Shown here piece by piece: positions 1-9,059 of a stretch of DNA of 64,000 nucleotides. Origin of the DNA: Hominisplanchenecus_A murintestinalis (GTDB lineage Bacteria; Bacillota; Clostridia; Lachnospirales; Lachnospiraceae); assembly GCF_943193015.1 (NCBI RefSeq), contig NZ_CALPCM010000003.1:1-64000 (forward strand). Direction: 5' to 3'. The notes under the pieces were generated by a model. The model was given only the letters and a program-made list of their open reading frames with translations, had not been told where the DNA came from and made no database searches. Each line of letters opens with the position of its first letter. Within the stretch, counting starts at the first letter, position 1. A program made the position numbers and the translations under genes.

Positions 1-204
1 GCCTGAGCGCTATTTTGTGAGCTAAAGTATTGATTTTTCAGGGAGCAAATCCCATTTTTAATGTGGGAAGTTTGAGTAAAAAAGTATAAATACCCGGCTG
101 ATTGGGAGCAGCGGCTAGAAGAAGGATATGGAATTGATTCTGTAAATTTTTGTAATATTTTAGGTTCACTTCCAAATTCAGAAGAACCGAGAAAGATTGC
201 ATCG

Positions 205-1113
205 GTGCGTTCGGAAGAAAACTGGAAAGGGGAGTTAGTAAGAATACGAATACTCTTTGCATGTTATATACAAATAAACGGTGACAAGGGCTATAAAGAT
301 TCTGTAGCTTACATTCCGGTAGAGATTGACTTTGGCAAAAGGATTATGCTGATTAAGGCGTGGACAAGGCAGCAAATTGCACATGAGGAGCATAAAGCAG
401 AAAATCTTATGCTTCTTATTAGAAAACTAATGGGAATTGAATTTAAAGTTGTTACAAGAAGCCGTATGTCAGAACACAGAGAAGTTCTCTTTTTTATGAG
501 TAAATGTCTTATATATGAGGCTTATTCTCATGTTCCTTCCTACAATGAAATTGAAAACCAGGGCGGGAGTATCAAAAAATTTGTTGGAGAAATTCTGGAA
601 CGATTACCACTGAAAAATGTAACTGTTTCTGGAAAAGGAAAACATGTCCTGCCGGATGGGGTAATGGATTTTGAGTCTGAGATAAAGAATGTGCTTGAAA
701 GGCTGGCGGTCAGCGATTATTTTTTTGACAGAGACTTTAATGAAATTTGGGAAATGGGATTAGAAGCAGTTGTAGCAAGAGTGAAGTTTAATGATGAAGA
801 AAAAGTCCTTACTTCGTTAAGCGGAGAGAATACGTCAACCCCTATTTTTTGTACAAAGACATTTATGTCGTTGAAGAATAGGATGGAGGAGTCTGGAGAA
901 ATAGAAACTTTATGGATAACAATGGATCGGAAGAAAGGAAATCTAAATCTGAAATTTGACGCTTCTAATACGGAATATTTAGAGATTTTAATAAAATACG
1001 GTATTCGATTTAATGAAGCTGATATGAACGCAGCTTTAGAAATATATGAAAAATATGAGACAAAACTTAATCAGCAGATTGCAGGACATAGTAAGATCGC
1101 AATCGGTCAATAG
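205..1113 (+). CDS. unknown protein, partner of TIR-like gene
   Basis: I do not recognise this family. The 302-residue product starts at a GTG; it has no signal peptide and no membrane segment, so it is probably cytosolic. It looks like a mixed alpha/beta protein with a charged C-terminal half. The reading frame stays open upstream to position 76 and encodes plausible protein (a YPADWEQRLEEGYG stretch), but it contains no ATG, GTG or TTG before 205, and a TGA lies at 73-75. The true N-terminus may therefore be longer and disrupted (see findings). The gene overlaps the downstream TIR-like gene by 68 bases, which argues for co-translation and a joint function, perhaps as sensor or regulator; that role is inference. 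The pair is clearly more AT-rich than the next genes, a sign of transfer. Confidence 0.6.
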   Translation: MRSEENWKGELVRIRILFACYIQINGDKGYKDSVAYIPVEIDFGKRIMLIKAWTRQQIAHEEHKAENLMLLIRKLMGIEFKVVTRSRMSEHREVLFFMSKCLIYEAYSHVPSYNEIENQGGSIKKFVGEILERLPLKNVTVSGKGKHVLPDGVMDFESEIKNVLERLAVSDYFFDRDFNEIWEMGLEAVVARVKFNDEEKVLTSLSGENTSTPIFCTKTFMSLKNRMEESGEIETLWITMDRKKGNLNLKFDASNTEYLEILIKYGIRFNEADMNAALEIYEKYETKLNQQIAGHSKIAIGQ

Positions 1114-1921
1114 TCTTGGAAATATATATCCGAATAAAATTATGAAATGGCTGGGGATATCTGAGAAAGAGGCTTATGACCTGGTCAAGGATTTGCACAC
1201 GCAAAGGGTTTTTGTGTTCAAATACAGATTAAAGTGTGGCTGCAAGGAAATATGTACAATATATGAAAACAAATTAATTCATGATAAGAAATTTCATTGC
1301 GAAATGTGCGGCAAAGAGTTTTCTGTAAACGATGTAAAAGAAAGAGCAGATATTTTTTATGAAATAGACAAAGAAGAACTGTTGGCATTGGGAGATGAGA
1401 AAGTAGATTTTAAAGTATTACCGGATATAAAGGGAAAAGTTGTTTCAATATCTAAGAAGAATGAGGAAAGGCAGGAGAAAAAAACTATGGAAATCTTTAT
1501 GGGAAGTTCATCGGAAGCAAAAGATTACATGGAGGAAATTGCGTTAAAATTAGAAGAGCTTAATGCAGAACCTTTGTTATGGAATGCTTCAGGGAAAGGT
1601 ATCTTTGTTCCCGGAACAAGTACGGTAGACGCCTTGCTGGCAATAACCAAAAGAGTACAGGCGGCGGTTTTCGTTTTTCACGCAGATGATAAAATATGGA
1701 ATGACAAATCAGCGTTGGAATCGTCGGATACTGTCAGGGATAACGTATTGTTTGAGTATGGGCTGTTCATGGGCGCGTTAGGCAAAGAGAACGTGTGTTT
1801 TGTTTGTAAAGGGAAATTGCATTTAGCCTCTGATTTAAAAGGAATTACATATATTGATGGAGATTTGGGAGATACTCAAGTGAAATTTAAATTAAAAGAT
1901 TGGCTTAGCGCAATGGAATAA
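1046..1921 (+). CDS. TIR-like (PF10137/CAP12-type) effector with winged helix and Zn ribbon
   Basis: The 291-residue product has three parts. Residues about 20-60 look like a winged-helix module (IYPNKIMKWLGISEKEAYDL). Residues about 62-95 hold a small Zn-ribbon-like block with Cys64, Cys66, Cys70, Cys85 and Cys88. Residues 148-291 match the TIR-like nucleotide-binding domain seen in CBASS and Pycsar effectors: an MEIFMGSSSEAKDYMEEIA start, then a VFVFHADD strand, then RDNVLFEYGLFMGALG, whose Glu237 sits at the position of the family's catalytic glutamate, then a SDLKGI motif. Known members degrade NAD+ after activation. No nucleotide cyclase lies in view, so the trigger is unknown; the upstream overlapping gene is the likely partner. 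The start is uncertain because the ATG lies inside the previous gene; ATG 1055 is an alternative. Confidence 0.75.
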   Translation: MKNMRQNLISRLQDIVRSQSVNSLGNIYPNKIMKWLGISEKEAYDLVKDLHTQRVFVFKYRLKCGCKEICTIYENKLIHDKKFHCEMCGKEFSVNDVKERADIFYEIDKEELLALGDEKVDFKVLPDIKGKVVSISKKNEERQEKKTMEIFMGSSSEAKDYMEEIALKLEELNAEPLLWNASGKGIFVPGTSTVDALLAITKRVQAAVFVFHADDKIWNDKSALESSDTVRDNVLFEYGLFMGALGKENVCFVCKGKLHLASDLKGITYIDGDLGDTQVKFKLKDWLSAME

Positions 1922-2015
1922 GCGCTATCTGTATCTTCGTTGGCGAAAAGTTTTTAAATTCCTACAAAAATTCATTTGGTTTAGTACAAACACACAGAGA
2001 AGGAGAGGAAAGAGT

Positions 2016-5000
2016 ATGAGAGAAAAACGAGGGAAAAGATGGATGCTGCCCAGGCGTCTGCTGTCTCTGTCTCTGGCGGTGGCTTTGGCAGTGACGGCGA
2101 CGTCGCAGGTAAGTCCTGCCCGGAGAGTGAAGGCGGAGGCAGCCCTGTCTAATCCACGGATGGTAGCAGACGCATCTATGGTGTCTGGGGGAGTTGTGAC
2201 TTGGGACTGTGTGTGGTTTGGGAATTATCCACAGAACCGCGTAGACTCTGTGGCAGAGCAGCCGCTCTGGTATGCCTTGGAGCATACAAAAGGATGGGAT
2301 ACAAAAAATGATATAGTATTGGATGGAGTGAAGTATAAACGAACAGGTGAGAGTACAAATTATGACTATTGGAGATATGAGCCGATTAAATGGCGCGTGT
2401 TAGAGATAGATGGGAACAGGGCATTACTTTTGTCAGATATTATATTGGATTCTATCTTATATAATAGAACAGACAGAGCCATTACATGGGAAAAAAGTAC
2501 GGTACGGAGCTGGCTGAATGGATATAGTTCTGTCAGTAACGCTGAAGGTGGTAACTATAGTCAGAACAATTTTATAGATGTGGCATTTACAGTAGCGGAG
2601 CAGTCAGCGATTTGCAATACGAATGTTATAAATGAAAAAAGCAGTTATGGAACAAGCGGAGGAAATAACACTTGTGATAAACTTTTTTTTCTTTCGGAAT
2701 TTGAAGTATGCAGGGGGGATAAAGCGGCAGCATATGGTTTTGCAAGAAAAGCTGATATTCATGATGAAGCGCGTAAATGTAACAAAAGTATGTATGTAGA
2801 AAGGAGAAGTTTTGGCAACTACTGGTGGCTGCGCTCGCCGGGCAGTAGTTCGGACAGTGCAATGAATGTGGATTCTGACGGCCAGGTCAGTAGTACCATT
2901 CTTAGCAATCTCTACCCCAGTTATTACGGTGTGCGCGTGGCTTTGAATCTGGATCTTTCATCTAATCTCTACTCCTACGCGGGTACAGTCTCCTCTGCGG
3001 GGGAGTCTAATTCCGTAGACGCTGAGATTACCGGTACATCCCCGCTCGTCCCGAAGGACGCTACGGCGGAGGAAATCGTACAGAAGATGAACCTAAGCAA
3101 GCTCATCAACAATGTGTCCCTGCCCTCAGAAAAGATTGAAGGCCCGTCCGTGACGATTGCGGGGAAGCAGTTCAGCCTGTTTTCGGTGGATGGTTCGCTG
3201 AACTTGAAAATCGGAGAGAATGTACAGGCGAAGGTGGACACGGACAAGAAACAGGTGCAGGTGCTGATAGGGTTTGACAAGTTCGACGGTTCGGCGAAGA
3301 TAGAAGCGGGGGAAAATTCGTCGGCGTACTGGAGCGAGTCTTACAGGCAGGTGAAGGAGCTTTACACCGGGGTTACCGGGAAGAAGGTGGACAGTACTGC
3401 GCTCTGGAATAAGTTCAGCAAGCTGCGCGGGAAGCTGAAAAAGGTGGACGGCTCGATCGGCGTCTCGGCGAGCGCGTCCGTGGCTGGCTATATAGAGTTT
3501 AACTATGCGTCCGGGGAGATGAAGTTCGCGGAGGGCGGGGTGATTCTGGAGGCGGCTCTGGGCACGGAGCAGACGTATCATTTACCGCCGTTCCCGGCTG
3601 TGTATATTACCTTTGGGCTTCATGCGGATTTTAACGGGACGGTTAAGCTGGTGAGAAACGGCGTGATGAATTATTCACCGTCCATGAGCGCGGGCGTCGG
3701 GCTGGACGCCAGCATTGGCGCGGGCGTGGGGAGCAATAAGCTGAAGACGTATGCGGAGATTGGGCTGCAGGGGAAGCTGGATTTGAATGTGAAGCTTCCG
3801 GCGGCCACTCTGTCCGAGGCGCTGAAGGTGGGATTGTCCGCCTATGTCTATATGGAAAGCAAGGTGTTTGGGTTTGACGGACCGAGCTATGGCCCGGAGC
3901 AGTTTGCGAACGTGCAGCTTTATCCCCGGCAGGCGAAGTCCAGGAGCATTTTTGGCGGCGCGGATGTGGCGGAGTTTGACTGGGAGAATGCCAGCCTGTC
4001 TGCGAGGGACTATTTGTCGGATGGTAAGGCGGTGAAGTCCCGCGCCGTCGCGGACAGCCGCACGTTTGAGAGGGAAAACCTGTACCCATACAACGCGCCG
4101 CAGCTTGCAGGGCTGAAGGATGGGAAGAAGCTTCTGGTGTGGATTGACGATCTGGGCACGAAAGACGGAATTAATAAAACCTCCCTTATGTATTCGGTCT
4201 ATGACGGGCAGACCTGGAGCAGCCCGCAGGAGCTTGCCGGAACGGGCGGAGCGAACGACTATCCGGCGGTTTATTCGGACGGGGAGAAAGCCTGGGTAGT
4301 ATGGCAGAAGGCAGGGGAGATGCCGGGGGACGCCACGCTTCCGGAGCTGCTTTCGGGCGTGGATTTATACCTTGCCGTCTGGGAAAACGGGGCGTTTGGC
4401 GACGCGGTGCAGCTTACGTCAGAAAACAATGCTTATGAGATGCTCCAGTGCGTGGCGGCGCAGGACGGCAGGATTGGGATTGCCTGGGTGGAGAACTCCG
4501 AGAACGACCCTTTCCAGTCGGCGGGGACGAATACGATAAAGATGAAAGAATACATAGACGGCGGATGGCAGGAGCGGACGCTGGCTTCGGGGCTGGACTC
4601 TGCGGCGAACCTGAACCTGGCTTATAGCAATGGCGAGCCAATACTGGCGTACGAGGCGGGTGAAGACGAGACGTCTTCTGTCTATCTGGTGCAGGGCGGC
4701 AGGACGAAGCAGTTTGAAGGCAGCCATGCGGAGCTGGAAAATGGGGTACTGTATTTCAATTCGGAGGATGGGCTGACGGCATATGATATCGCGGCGCGCT
4801 TCCGGGAGGAACTGTTTGCGGAGGAGATGGGCGACTTTACTGTGCTGGACGACGGCGCGTCGAAAGCTATTGTTACCACGGCGTATGACGGATTCCGCAG
4901 CGAGCTGCGGGCATACCTGTTTGACGGGGAGACGGGAACATGGTCGGAGGGCGTGACGCTGACAGATGAAGGAAAGTATATCAGGGACTATTCCCTCGCG

Positions 5001-7544
5001 GCGGACGAGTCCGGGAAGTTGTCGGCGGCAGTAAACTTTGTAGAAATCCAGGAGGATGCGGAGAGCATCTACGGCGCGGCTTCCCTGTGCGTGACGGACT
5101 TTGGGGAAAGCGAAGATCTGTCTGTGGGCGGTATCTCATACGAGGAAGCCCTGGTCAGCCCCGGCGGCGTGCTCCCGCTCGACGTTGCCGTGACAAATCA
5201 TGGGATGCAGGCAGTTTCGGAAGTACAGGTGGAAATCTTGGATGAAGCGGGCAGACAGGTTCAGTCTGGCAGCGTGCCATGTGAACTGGCGCCGGGGGAG
5301 ACGGCGGATATCAGCTATCCGTACCGGCTCCCATTGGAACTTTCCCGCCACAGAATCGTCCTGAATGCCTGGACGGAAAATGAGACGAAGCGCGGGGATA
5401 ACCGTGCGGAGACGGAAATCGGCTATGCGGATCTGGCGGTCATGGAACTGCGTCTGAGCAGCGGCGACGCCGGGACGTGCCTGAAAGGGCAGATAAGGAA
5501 TCAAGGGTATGAGGACGCGGAAGAGACGGTAGTGACGGTTTACGAGTCCGGGAAAGACGGAAGTGTGATAGGAAGCGTACAGTTGGGGACAGTCGCCGGG
5601 CAGGGCAGCGCGGAATTTGAACTCCTGATTCCCGAAGTTTACCTGCGGATGCATCCCGATATCAGCGGAAATGTACTGTACATTTCGGTAGAATCAGAGA
5701 CGGAAGAGTTGAATTATGCGAATAATGCGGAGCAGTACCTGGTGCAGTCAGCGGAGGATGTGCCGTTCCTTTTGAATAAGCAGGAGCTGCGCATGACGAC
5801 AGGCGATACGGAAACGCTGGAGATTAGCTGTTTCCGTGATACCGCGCTGGCGGAGAAAGCTGTGACCTGGCATAGCAGCGATGAAGCGGTCGTCCGTGCA
5901 GAGGATGGGGCGCTTACTGCTGTAGCAGCGGGGGCGGCAGTCGTGACGGCGCGGATAGAAGAAAAGGAAGCGTCCTGCCGGGTACAGGTATCGGCGGGCG
6001 AGACTGTGGCAGGCGTGTGCCTGGAGGAGACAGTGATACGCGTCCGCGCGGGAGAGTCCAAGAAGCTGACAGCATCCGTCCTTCCGGAAAATGCCGCCGA
6101 TAAGAGAGTTGCCTGGGAAAGTTCCGACAGGACAGTGGCAGAGGTAGATGCCGACGGCAATGTGCGCGGCGTTTCCGTAGGCACGGCATTGATAACCGTC
6201 CGCAGCGAGGACGGGAACCGTACGGCGCTCTGCCAGGCGACGGTACTTCAGGCAGAGAACCAGAAATATACGGCGGCTTTTTCGGGAGGGGAAAATACCT
6301 CCGGGAAACGCCCGGCGTCACTTATCAGAGAAGCCGGGGCTTTGATTACCCTGCCGGAAAATACTTACCGGAAAGCCGGGCTGTTTTTTGCAGGATGGAG
6401 CGATGGGGAAAATACGTATCAGGAAGGAGCTTCCTATCGGATGCCTTACCGGGATGTAGAATTTACCGCGCTCTGGAGTGAGGAAGCAGCGCCGGAATAT
6501 ACGATTACCGCATCGGCGGATGTGGGCGGAAGCATCACGCCGGAGGGGGAAGTCTCCGTCCGGCAGGGCAGGAGCCAGGCATTTTCTATCCGGGCAGAAG
6601 AGGGATATACCATCGGAGATGTGCAGGTGGATGGAAAGAGCGTGGGAAGCGTGGCAGAGTATACTTTTGAGGAAGTATCGGAAAACCATACCATCCAGGC
6701 GTCTTTCAACAGGATTCCGGCGGTGAAGGTTCAGGGCATCACACTGAATGAAAGCGAATATACTCTGAACGTCGGCGAAACTTTTCAGCTGACAGCGTCT
6801 GTATTTCCGGGAAATGCCGGGGACAGAAGCGTTTCATGGAAATCGGAACATGAAGAGATTGCAAACGTGAAGAACGGAATGGTCACGGCGGTATCTCCGG
6901 GGGATACCGTGATTACGGCGGAAAGCGTGGACGGGAGTGAAGTCAGCGCGTCCTGTACCGTCCACGTAGCTGCGGAGCCGGACAAGACGCAGCCCGAGAA
7001 CCCGGATAAAGATCAGCCGCAGAATCCCGGCGGAAACCAGACGGAAGCCCCGGACAAAAACCAGCCTGCAAAACCGAATCCGTCAGACGACCAGAAGCCG
7101 GATAGCCGCCTGAAAGAAGGCAGCATCCTTACAGACAGCCGGACTTCGGCAATCTGCAGAATCACCGGACTCTCACCCGGCGAAGCGGAATACATAGGAT
7201 GCGCAAAGAAAAAAATTGCCGTAATAGTACCGGATTCTGTAACGGCGGGCGGAAAAACATTTTCTGTTACAGGCATTGCAAAGTCGGCGCTGAAAGGAAA
7301 CAAGAAGCTGAAAAGCGTGATTGTCGGTAAGAATGTGAAGATAATCGGAGAAAAAGTTTTCTATGGATGTAAATCCCTAAAAAAGCTGATAATAAAATCG
7401 AAAGTCCTAAAGAAAGTTGGGAAAAACGTTTTTAAAGGAATACATGTGAAAGCACGCATCAAAGTACCGAAAGCGAAACTGAAAGCCTACAAAAGGCTGC
7501 TGAAAAAGAAAGGGCAGGGCAGGAAAGTGCAGATAAGGAAGTAG
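2016..7544 (+). CDS. giant secreted multidomain surface protein (DUF6273, Big2, InlB-like, LRR)
   Basis: The 1842-residue protein opens with an Arg/Lys-rich start and a hydrophobic run ending near residue 40 (signal peptide). Residues about 55-315 resemble DUF6273 (WLRSPG and GVRVALNLDL hallmarks). Residues about 340-650 are a beta-rich region. Residues about 690-1035 contain repeats of the YSVYDGQTWSSP type, like a beta-propeller. Residues about 1040-1140 look CARDB-like. Then come Big2 domains (about 1250-1330, 1330-1410, 1570-1650), one InlB-type repeat (about 1415-1487) and a divergent InlB repeat (about 1491-1565). A Pro/Asn/Gln linker follows (about 1653-1698), and last a BspA-like LRR with a very basic tail (about 1700-1842). 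No LPXTG or SLH anchor is visible. Base composition shifts near 2950: the DUF6273 part is more AT-rich than the rest. The role is probably adhesion or binding of a host or cell-wall polymer; no catalytic domain is certain. Confidence 0.85.
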   Translation: MREKRGKRWMLPRRLLSLSLAVALAVTATSQVSPARRVKAEAALSNPRMVADASMVSGGVVTWDCVWFGNYPQNRVDSVAEQPLWYALEHTKGWDTKNDIVLDGVKYKRTGESTNYDYWRYEPIKWRVLEIDGNRALLLSDIILDSILYNRTDRAITWEKSTVRSWLNGYSSVSNAEGGNYSQNNFIDVAFTVAEQSAICNTNVINEKSSYGTSGGNNTCDKLFFLSEFEVCRGDKAAAYGFARKADIHDEARKCNKSMYVERRSFGNYWWLRSPGSSSDSAMNVDSDGQVSSTILSNLYPSYYGVRVALNLDLSSNLYSYAGTVSSAGESNSVDAEITGTSPLVPKDATAEEIVQKMNLSKLINNVSLPSEKIEGPSVTIAGKQFSLFSVDGSLNLKIGENVQAKVDTDKKQVQVLIGFDKFDGSAKIEAGENSSAYWSESYRQVKELYTGVTGKKVDSTALWNKFSKLRGKLKKVDGSIGVSASASVAGYIEFNYASGEMKFAEGGVILEAALGTEQTYHLPPFPAVYITFGLHADFNGTVKLVRNGVMNYSPSMSAGVGLDASIGAGVGSNKLKTYAEIGLQGKLDLNVKLPAATLSEALKVGLSAYVYMESKVFGFDGPSYGPEQFANVQLYPRQAKSRSIFGGADVAEFDWENASLSARDYLSDGKAVKSRAVADSRTFERENLYPYNAPQLAGLKDGKKLLVWIDDLGTKDGINKTSLMYSVYDGQTWSSPQELAGTGGANDYPAVYSDGEKAWVVWQKAGEMPGDATLPELLSGVDLYLAVWENGAFGDAVQLTSENNAYEMLQCVAAQDGRIGIAWVENSENDPFQSAGTNTIKMKEYIDGGWQERTLASGLDSAANLNLAYSNGEPILAYEAGEDETSSVYLVQGGRTKQFEGSHAELENGVLYFNSEDGLTAYDIAARFREELFAEEMGDFTVLDDGASKAIVTTAYDGFRSELRAYLFDGETGTWSEGVTLTDEGKYIRDYSLAADESGKLSAAVNFVEIQEDAESIYGAASLCVTDFGESEDLSVGGISYEEALVSPGGVLPLDVAVTNHGMQAVSEVQVEILDEAGRQVQSGSVPCELAPGETADISYPYRLPLELSRHRIVLNAWTENETKRGDNRAETEIGYADLAVMELRLSSGDAGTCLKGQIRNQGYEDAEETVVTVYESGKDGSVIGSVQLGTVAGQGSAEFELLIPEVYLRMHPDISGNVLYISVESETEELNYANNAEQYLVQSAEDVPFLLNKQELRMTTGDTETLEISCFRDTALAEKAVTWHSSDEAVVRAEDGALTAVAAGAAVVTARIEEKEASCRVQVSAGETVAGVCLEETVIRVRAGESKKLTASVLPENAADKRVAWESSDRTVAEVDADGNVRGVSVGTALITVRSEDGNRTALCQATVLQAENQKYTAAFSGGENTSGKRPASLIREAGALITLPENTYRKAGLFFAGWSDGENTYQEGASYRMPYRDVEFTALWSEEAAPEYTITASADVGGSITPEGEVSVRQGRSQAFSIRAEEGYTIGDVQVDGKSVGSVAEYTFEEVSENHTIQASFNRIPAVKVQGITLNESEYTLNVGETFQLTASVFPGNAGDRSVSWKSEHEEIANVKNGMVTAVSPGDTVITAESVDGSEVSASCTVHVAAEPDKTQPENPDKDQPQNPGGNQTEAPDKNQPAKPNPSDDQKPDSRLKEGSILTDSRTSAICRITGLSPGEAEYIGCAKKKIAVIVPDSVTAGGKTFSVTGIAKSALKGNKKLKSVIVGKNVKIIGEKVFYGCKSLKKLIIKSKVLKKVGKNVFKGIHVKARIKVPKAKLKAYKRLLKKKGQGRKVQIRK

Positions 7545-7602
7545 AAAATCCTGCCGGATTCCTGAATGGCTGGTGAAATTTCTTAAATAAATCGAAACTA
7601 TA

Positions 7603-7631
7603 TTGATTCTAAAAAAACAGAGTGCTATAAT
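7603..7631 (+). promoter_or_regulatory. sigma-A-type promoter for PAP2-like gene
   Basis: TTGATT at 7603-7608 and TATAAT at 7626-7631 are separated by 17 bases, about 45 bases ahead of the downstream start codon. Confidence 0.6.
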
Positions 7632-7676
7632 AGCTCCCGACATAATAAGCATGTATCATACAGGGGAGATGATTTT

Positions 7677-8345
7677 ATGAAAGTGATAAGAAAGTACGGG
7701 CATTTCATAATAGTTCCGATATACCTGGTCTTTTATCTGCTGGTGTTTCAGCATGTAGAAAGCCGTTCTGGTGCACAGGTACATATTCTTCATACGCGGC
7801 TGGATGACATGATTCCATTCTGTGAATACTTTATTATTCCGTATGTGCTGTGGTTTGGGTATGTAGCGGCGGCTGTCATATATTTTGGACTGATAGGCAA
7901 GAGCAGGCAGGAGTATTTTCGCCTGATTGCGTCTCTGGGAATCGGCATGACGCTGTTCCTGGCGATTTCTCTGGTATGGCCGAATGGCCACGCGTTGCGC
8001 CCGTATCATTTTGAGCATGAGAATATTTTTGTGGATATGGTCAGGTTCCTGTATAGGATTGATACGCCGACGAATATATTCCCCAGTATTCATGTGTTTA
8101 ATTCCATTGCGGTGGCTGTGGCAGCAGCGGACAGTGAGGCGCTGAAAAAGCATACCTGGGTGGTTCGTGGTTCGAATGTGCTTGCGCTTCTGATTGTATG
8201 CGCTACGGTTTTCTTAAAGCAGCATACGGTGCTTGATGTGATTTCAGCCGTATGCCTGAACCTGCTGTGCGTGCGGTTTATCTATAGGCCAGGATATGCA
8301 ATCGGCAGAAGAAGTGTGACGGAACGTGTTGAGGTTTTGAAATAG
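7677..8345 (+). CDS. PAP2-superfamily membrane phosphatase/phosphotransferase-like protein
   Basis: The 222-residue protein has about five or six hydrophobic segments. It carries PAP2-like signatures: a FPSIHVFNSIAVA segment near residues 140-152 and an HTVLDVISAV segment near residues 184-193, matching the SGH and SRxxxxxHxxxD-type catalytic blocks of the superfamily. Members dephosphorylate lipid phosphates or transfer phosphoryl head groups at the membrane. The N-terminal block lacks a clear KxxxxxxRP motif, so activity is plausible rather than shown; a related inositol-phosphotransferase subfamily is an alternative. It is transcribed alone from the promoter just upstream. Confidence 0.7.
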   Translation: MKVIRKYGHFIIVPIYLVFYLLVFQHVESRSGAQVHILHTRLDDMIPFCEYFIIPYVLWFGYVAAAVIYFGLIGKSRQEYFRLIASLGIGMTLFLAISLVWPNGHALRPYHFEHENIFVDMVRFLYRIDTPTNIFPSIHVFNSIAVAVAAADSEALKKHTWVVRGSNVLALLIVCATVFLKQHTVLDVISAVCLNLLCVRFIYRPGYAIGRRSVTERVEVLK

Positions 8346-8398
8346 GAAATGGCATAGGCGCAGCTTTCTGCAGTTGCTTATACAAATAAAGGAATTTG

Positions 8399-8421
8399 CA
8401 GCCCGGATAAATGCCGGGCTG
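8399..8421. terminator. perfect 8-bp hairpin after PAP2-like gene
   Basis: CAGCCCGG and CCGGGCTG form a perfect stem with a 7-base loop. No T run follows on either strand, so it may be an RNA-stabilising hairpin rather than an intrinsic terminator. Confidence 0.4.
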
Positions 8422-8453
8422 TAAAAGTACGTGAATACATGAGGAGGAGCAGG

Positions 8454-8924
8454 ATGAAACGGGAGATAAGAAACAGCGCCAGGGCGTTGACAGATGAAAT
8501 GACAAGAGAACTTCTGGAGAGAGGGGAGTTTGGTGTGCTTTCCACCGTGAGCAAGGATGGGGAGCCTTACGGGGTGCCTATGAGTTATGCTTTTGCAGAC
8601 GGAAAGGTGTATCTTCACTGCGCCAGGGAGGGGCATAAGCTGGATAATATTTCTGATGTGTCCCAGGTATGCTTTACAGTCGTAGGGGAGACGGAAGTGC
8701 TGCCAGAGAAGTTCAGTACAAAGTACAAATCGGCGATTGTGTTTGGAAAAGCAGAGATACTGGAGGATGGTGAGGAAAAGATGCAGGGGATTTTAGCTCT
8801 GATGGAAAAGTACAGTCCTGATTTCCTGGAAGAAGGGCGCGCGTATGCGGAACGTGCATTTGCAAAATTTAAGGTAATTAAGATTGTACCTGAATATATT
8901 TCGGGAAAGGGCAGAATCAGCTAG
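8454..8924 (+). CDS. pyridoxamine 5'-phosphate oxidase family protein
   Basis: The 156-residue cytosolic protein has the split-barrel FMN-binding fold signature of the PNPOx-like family: a GEFGVLSTVSKDGEPYGVP strand-turn block near residues 25-43 and a later KLDNISDVSQVCFTVVGE segment. Such proteins use FMN or haem; many are nim-like or general flavin reductases and few are true PNP oxidases. An upstream ATG at 8439 is in frame, but it lies just before the GAGGAGG ribosome binding site (8441-8447), which correctly serves the ATG at 8454, so the shorter start is chosen. The substrate cannot be told from the sequence. Confidence 0.8.
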   Translation: MKREIRNSARALTDEMTRELLERGEFGVLSTVSKDGEPYGVPMSYAFADGKVYLHCAREGHKLDNISDVSQVCFTVVGETEVLPEKFSTKYKSAIVFGKAEILEDGEEKMQGILALMEKYSPDFLEEGRAYAERAFAKFKVIKIVPEYISGKGRIS

Positions 8925-9059
8925 AACGTTTTGCGGGCATCCTTTAAAGCTTCTGATTTGTCAAGGTCTAAAACTTTATTAAATTTCGCCGGGAATTGAA
9001 TACGAGAGAGGCATAATGTGAAACATTTTACTATACCAGGTAATAGGAGGATGAACATT

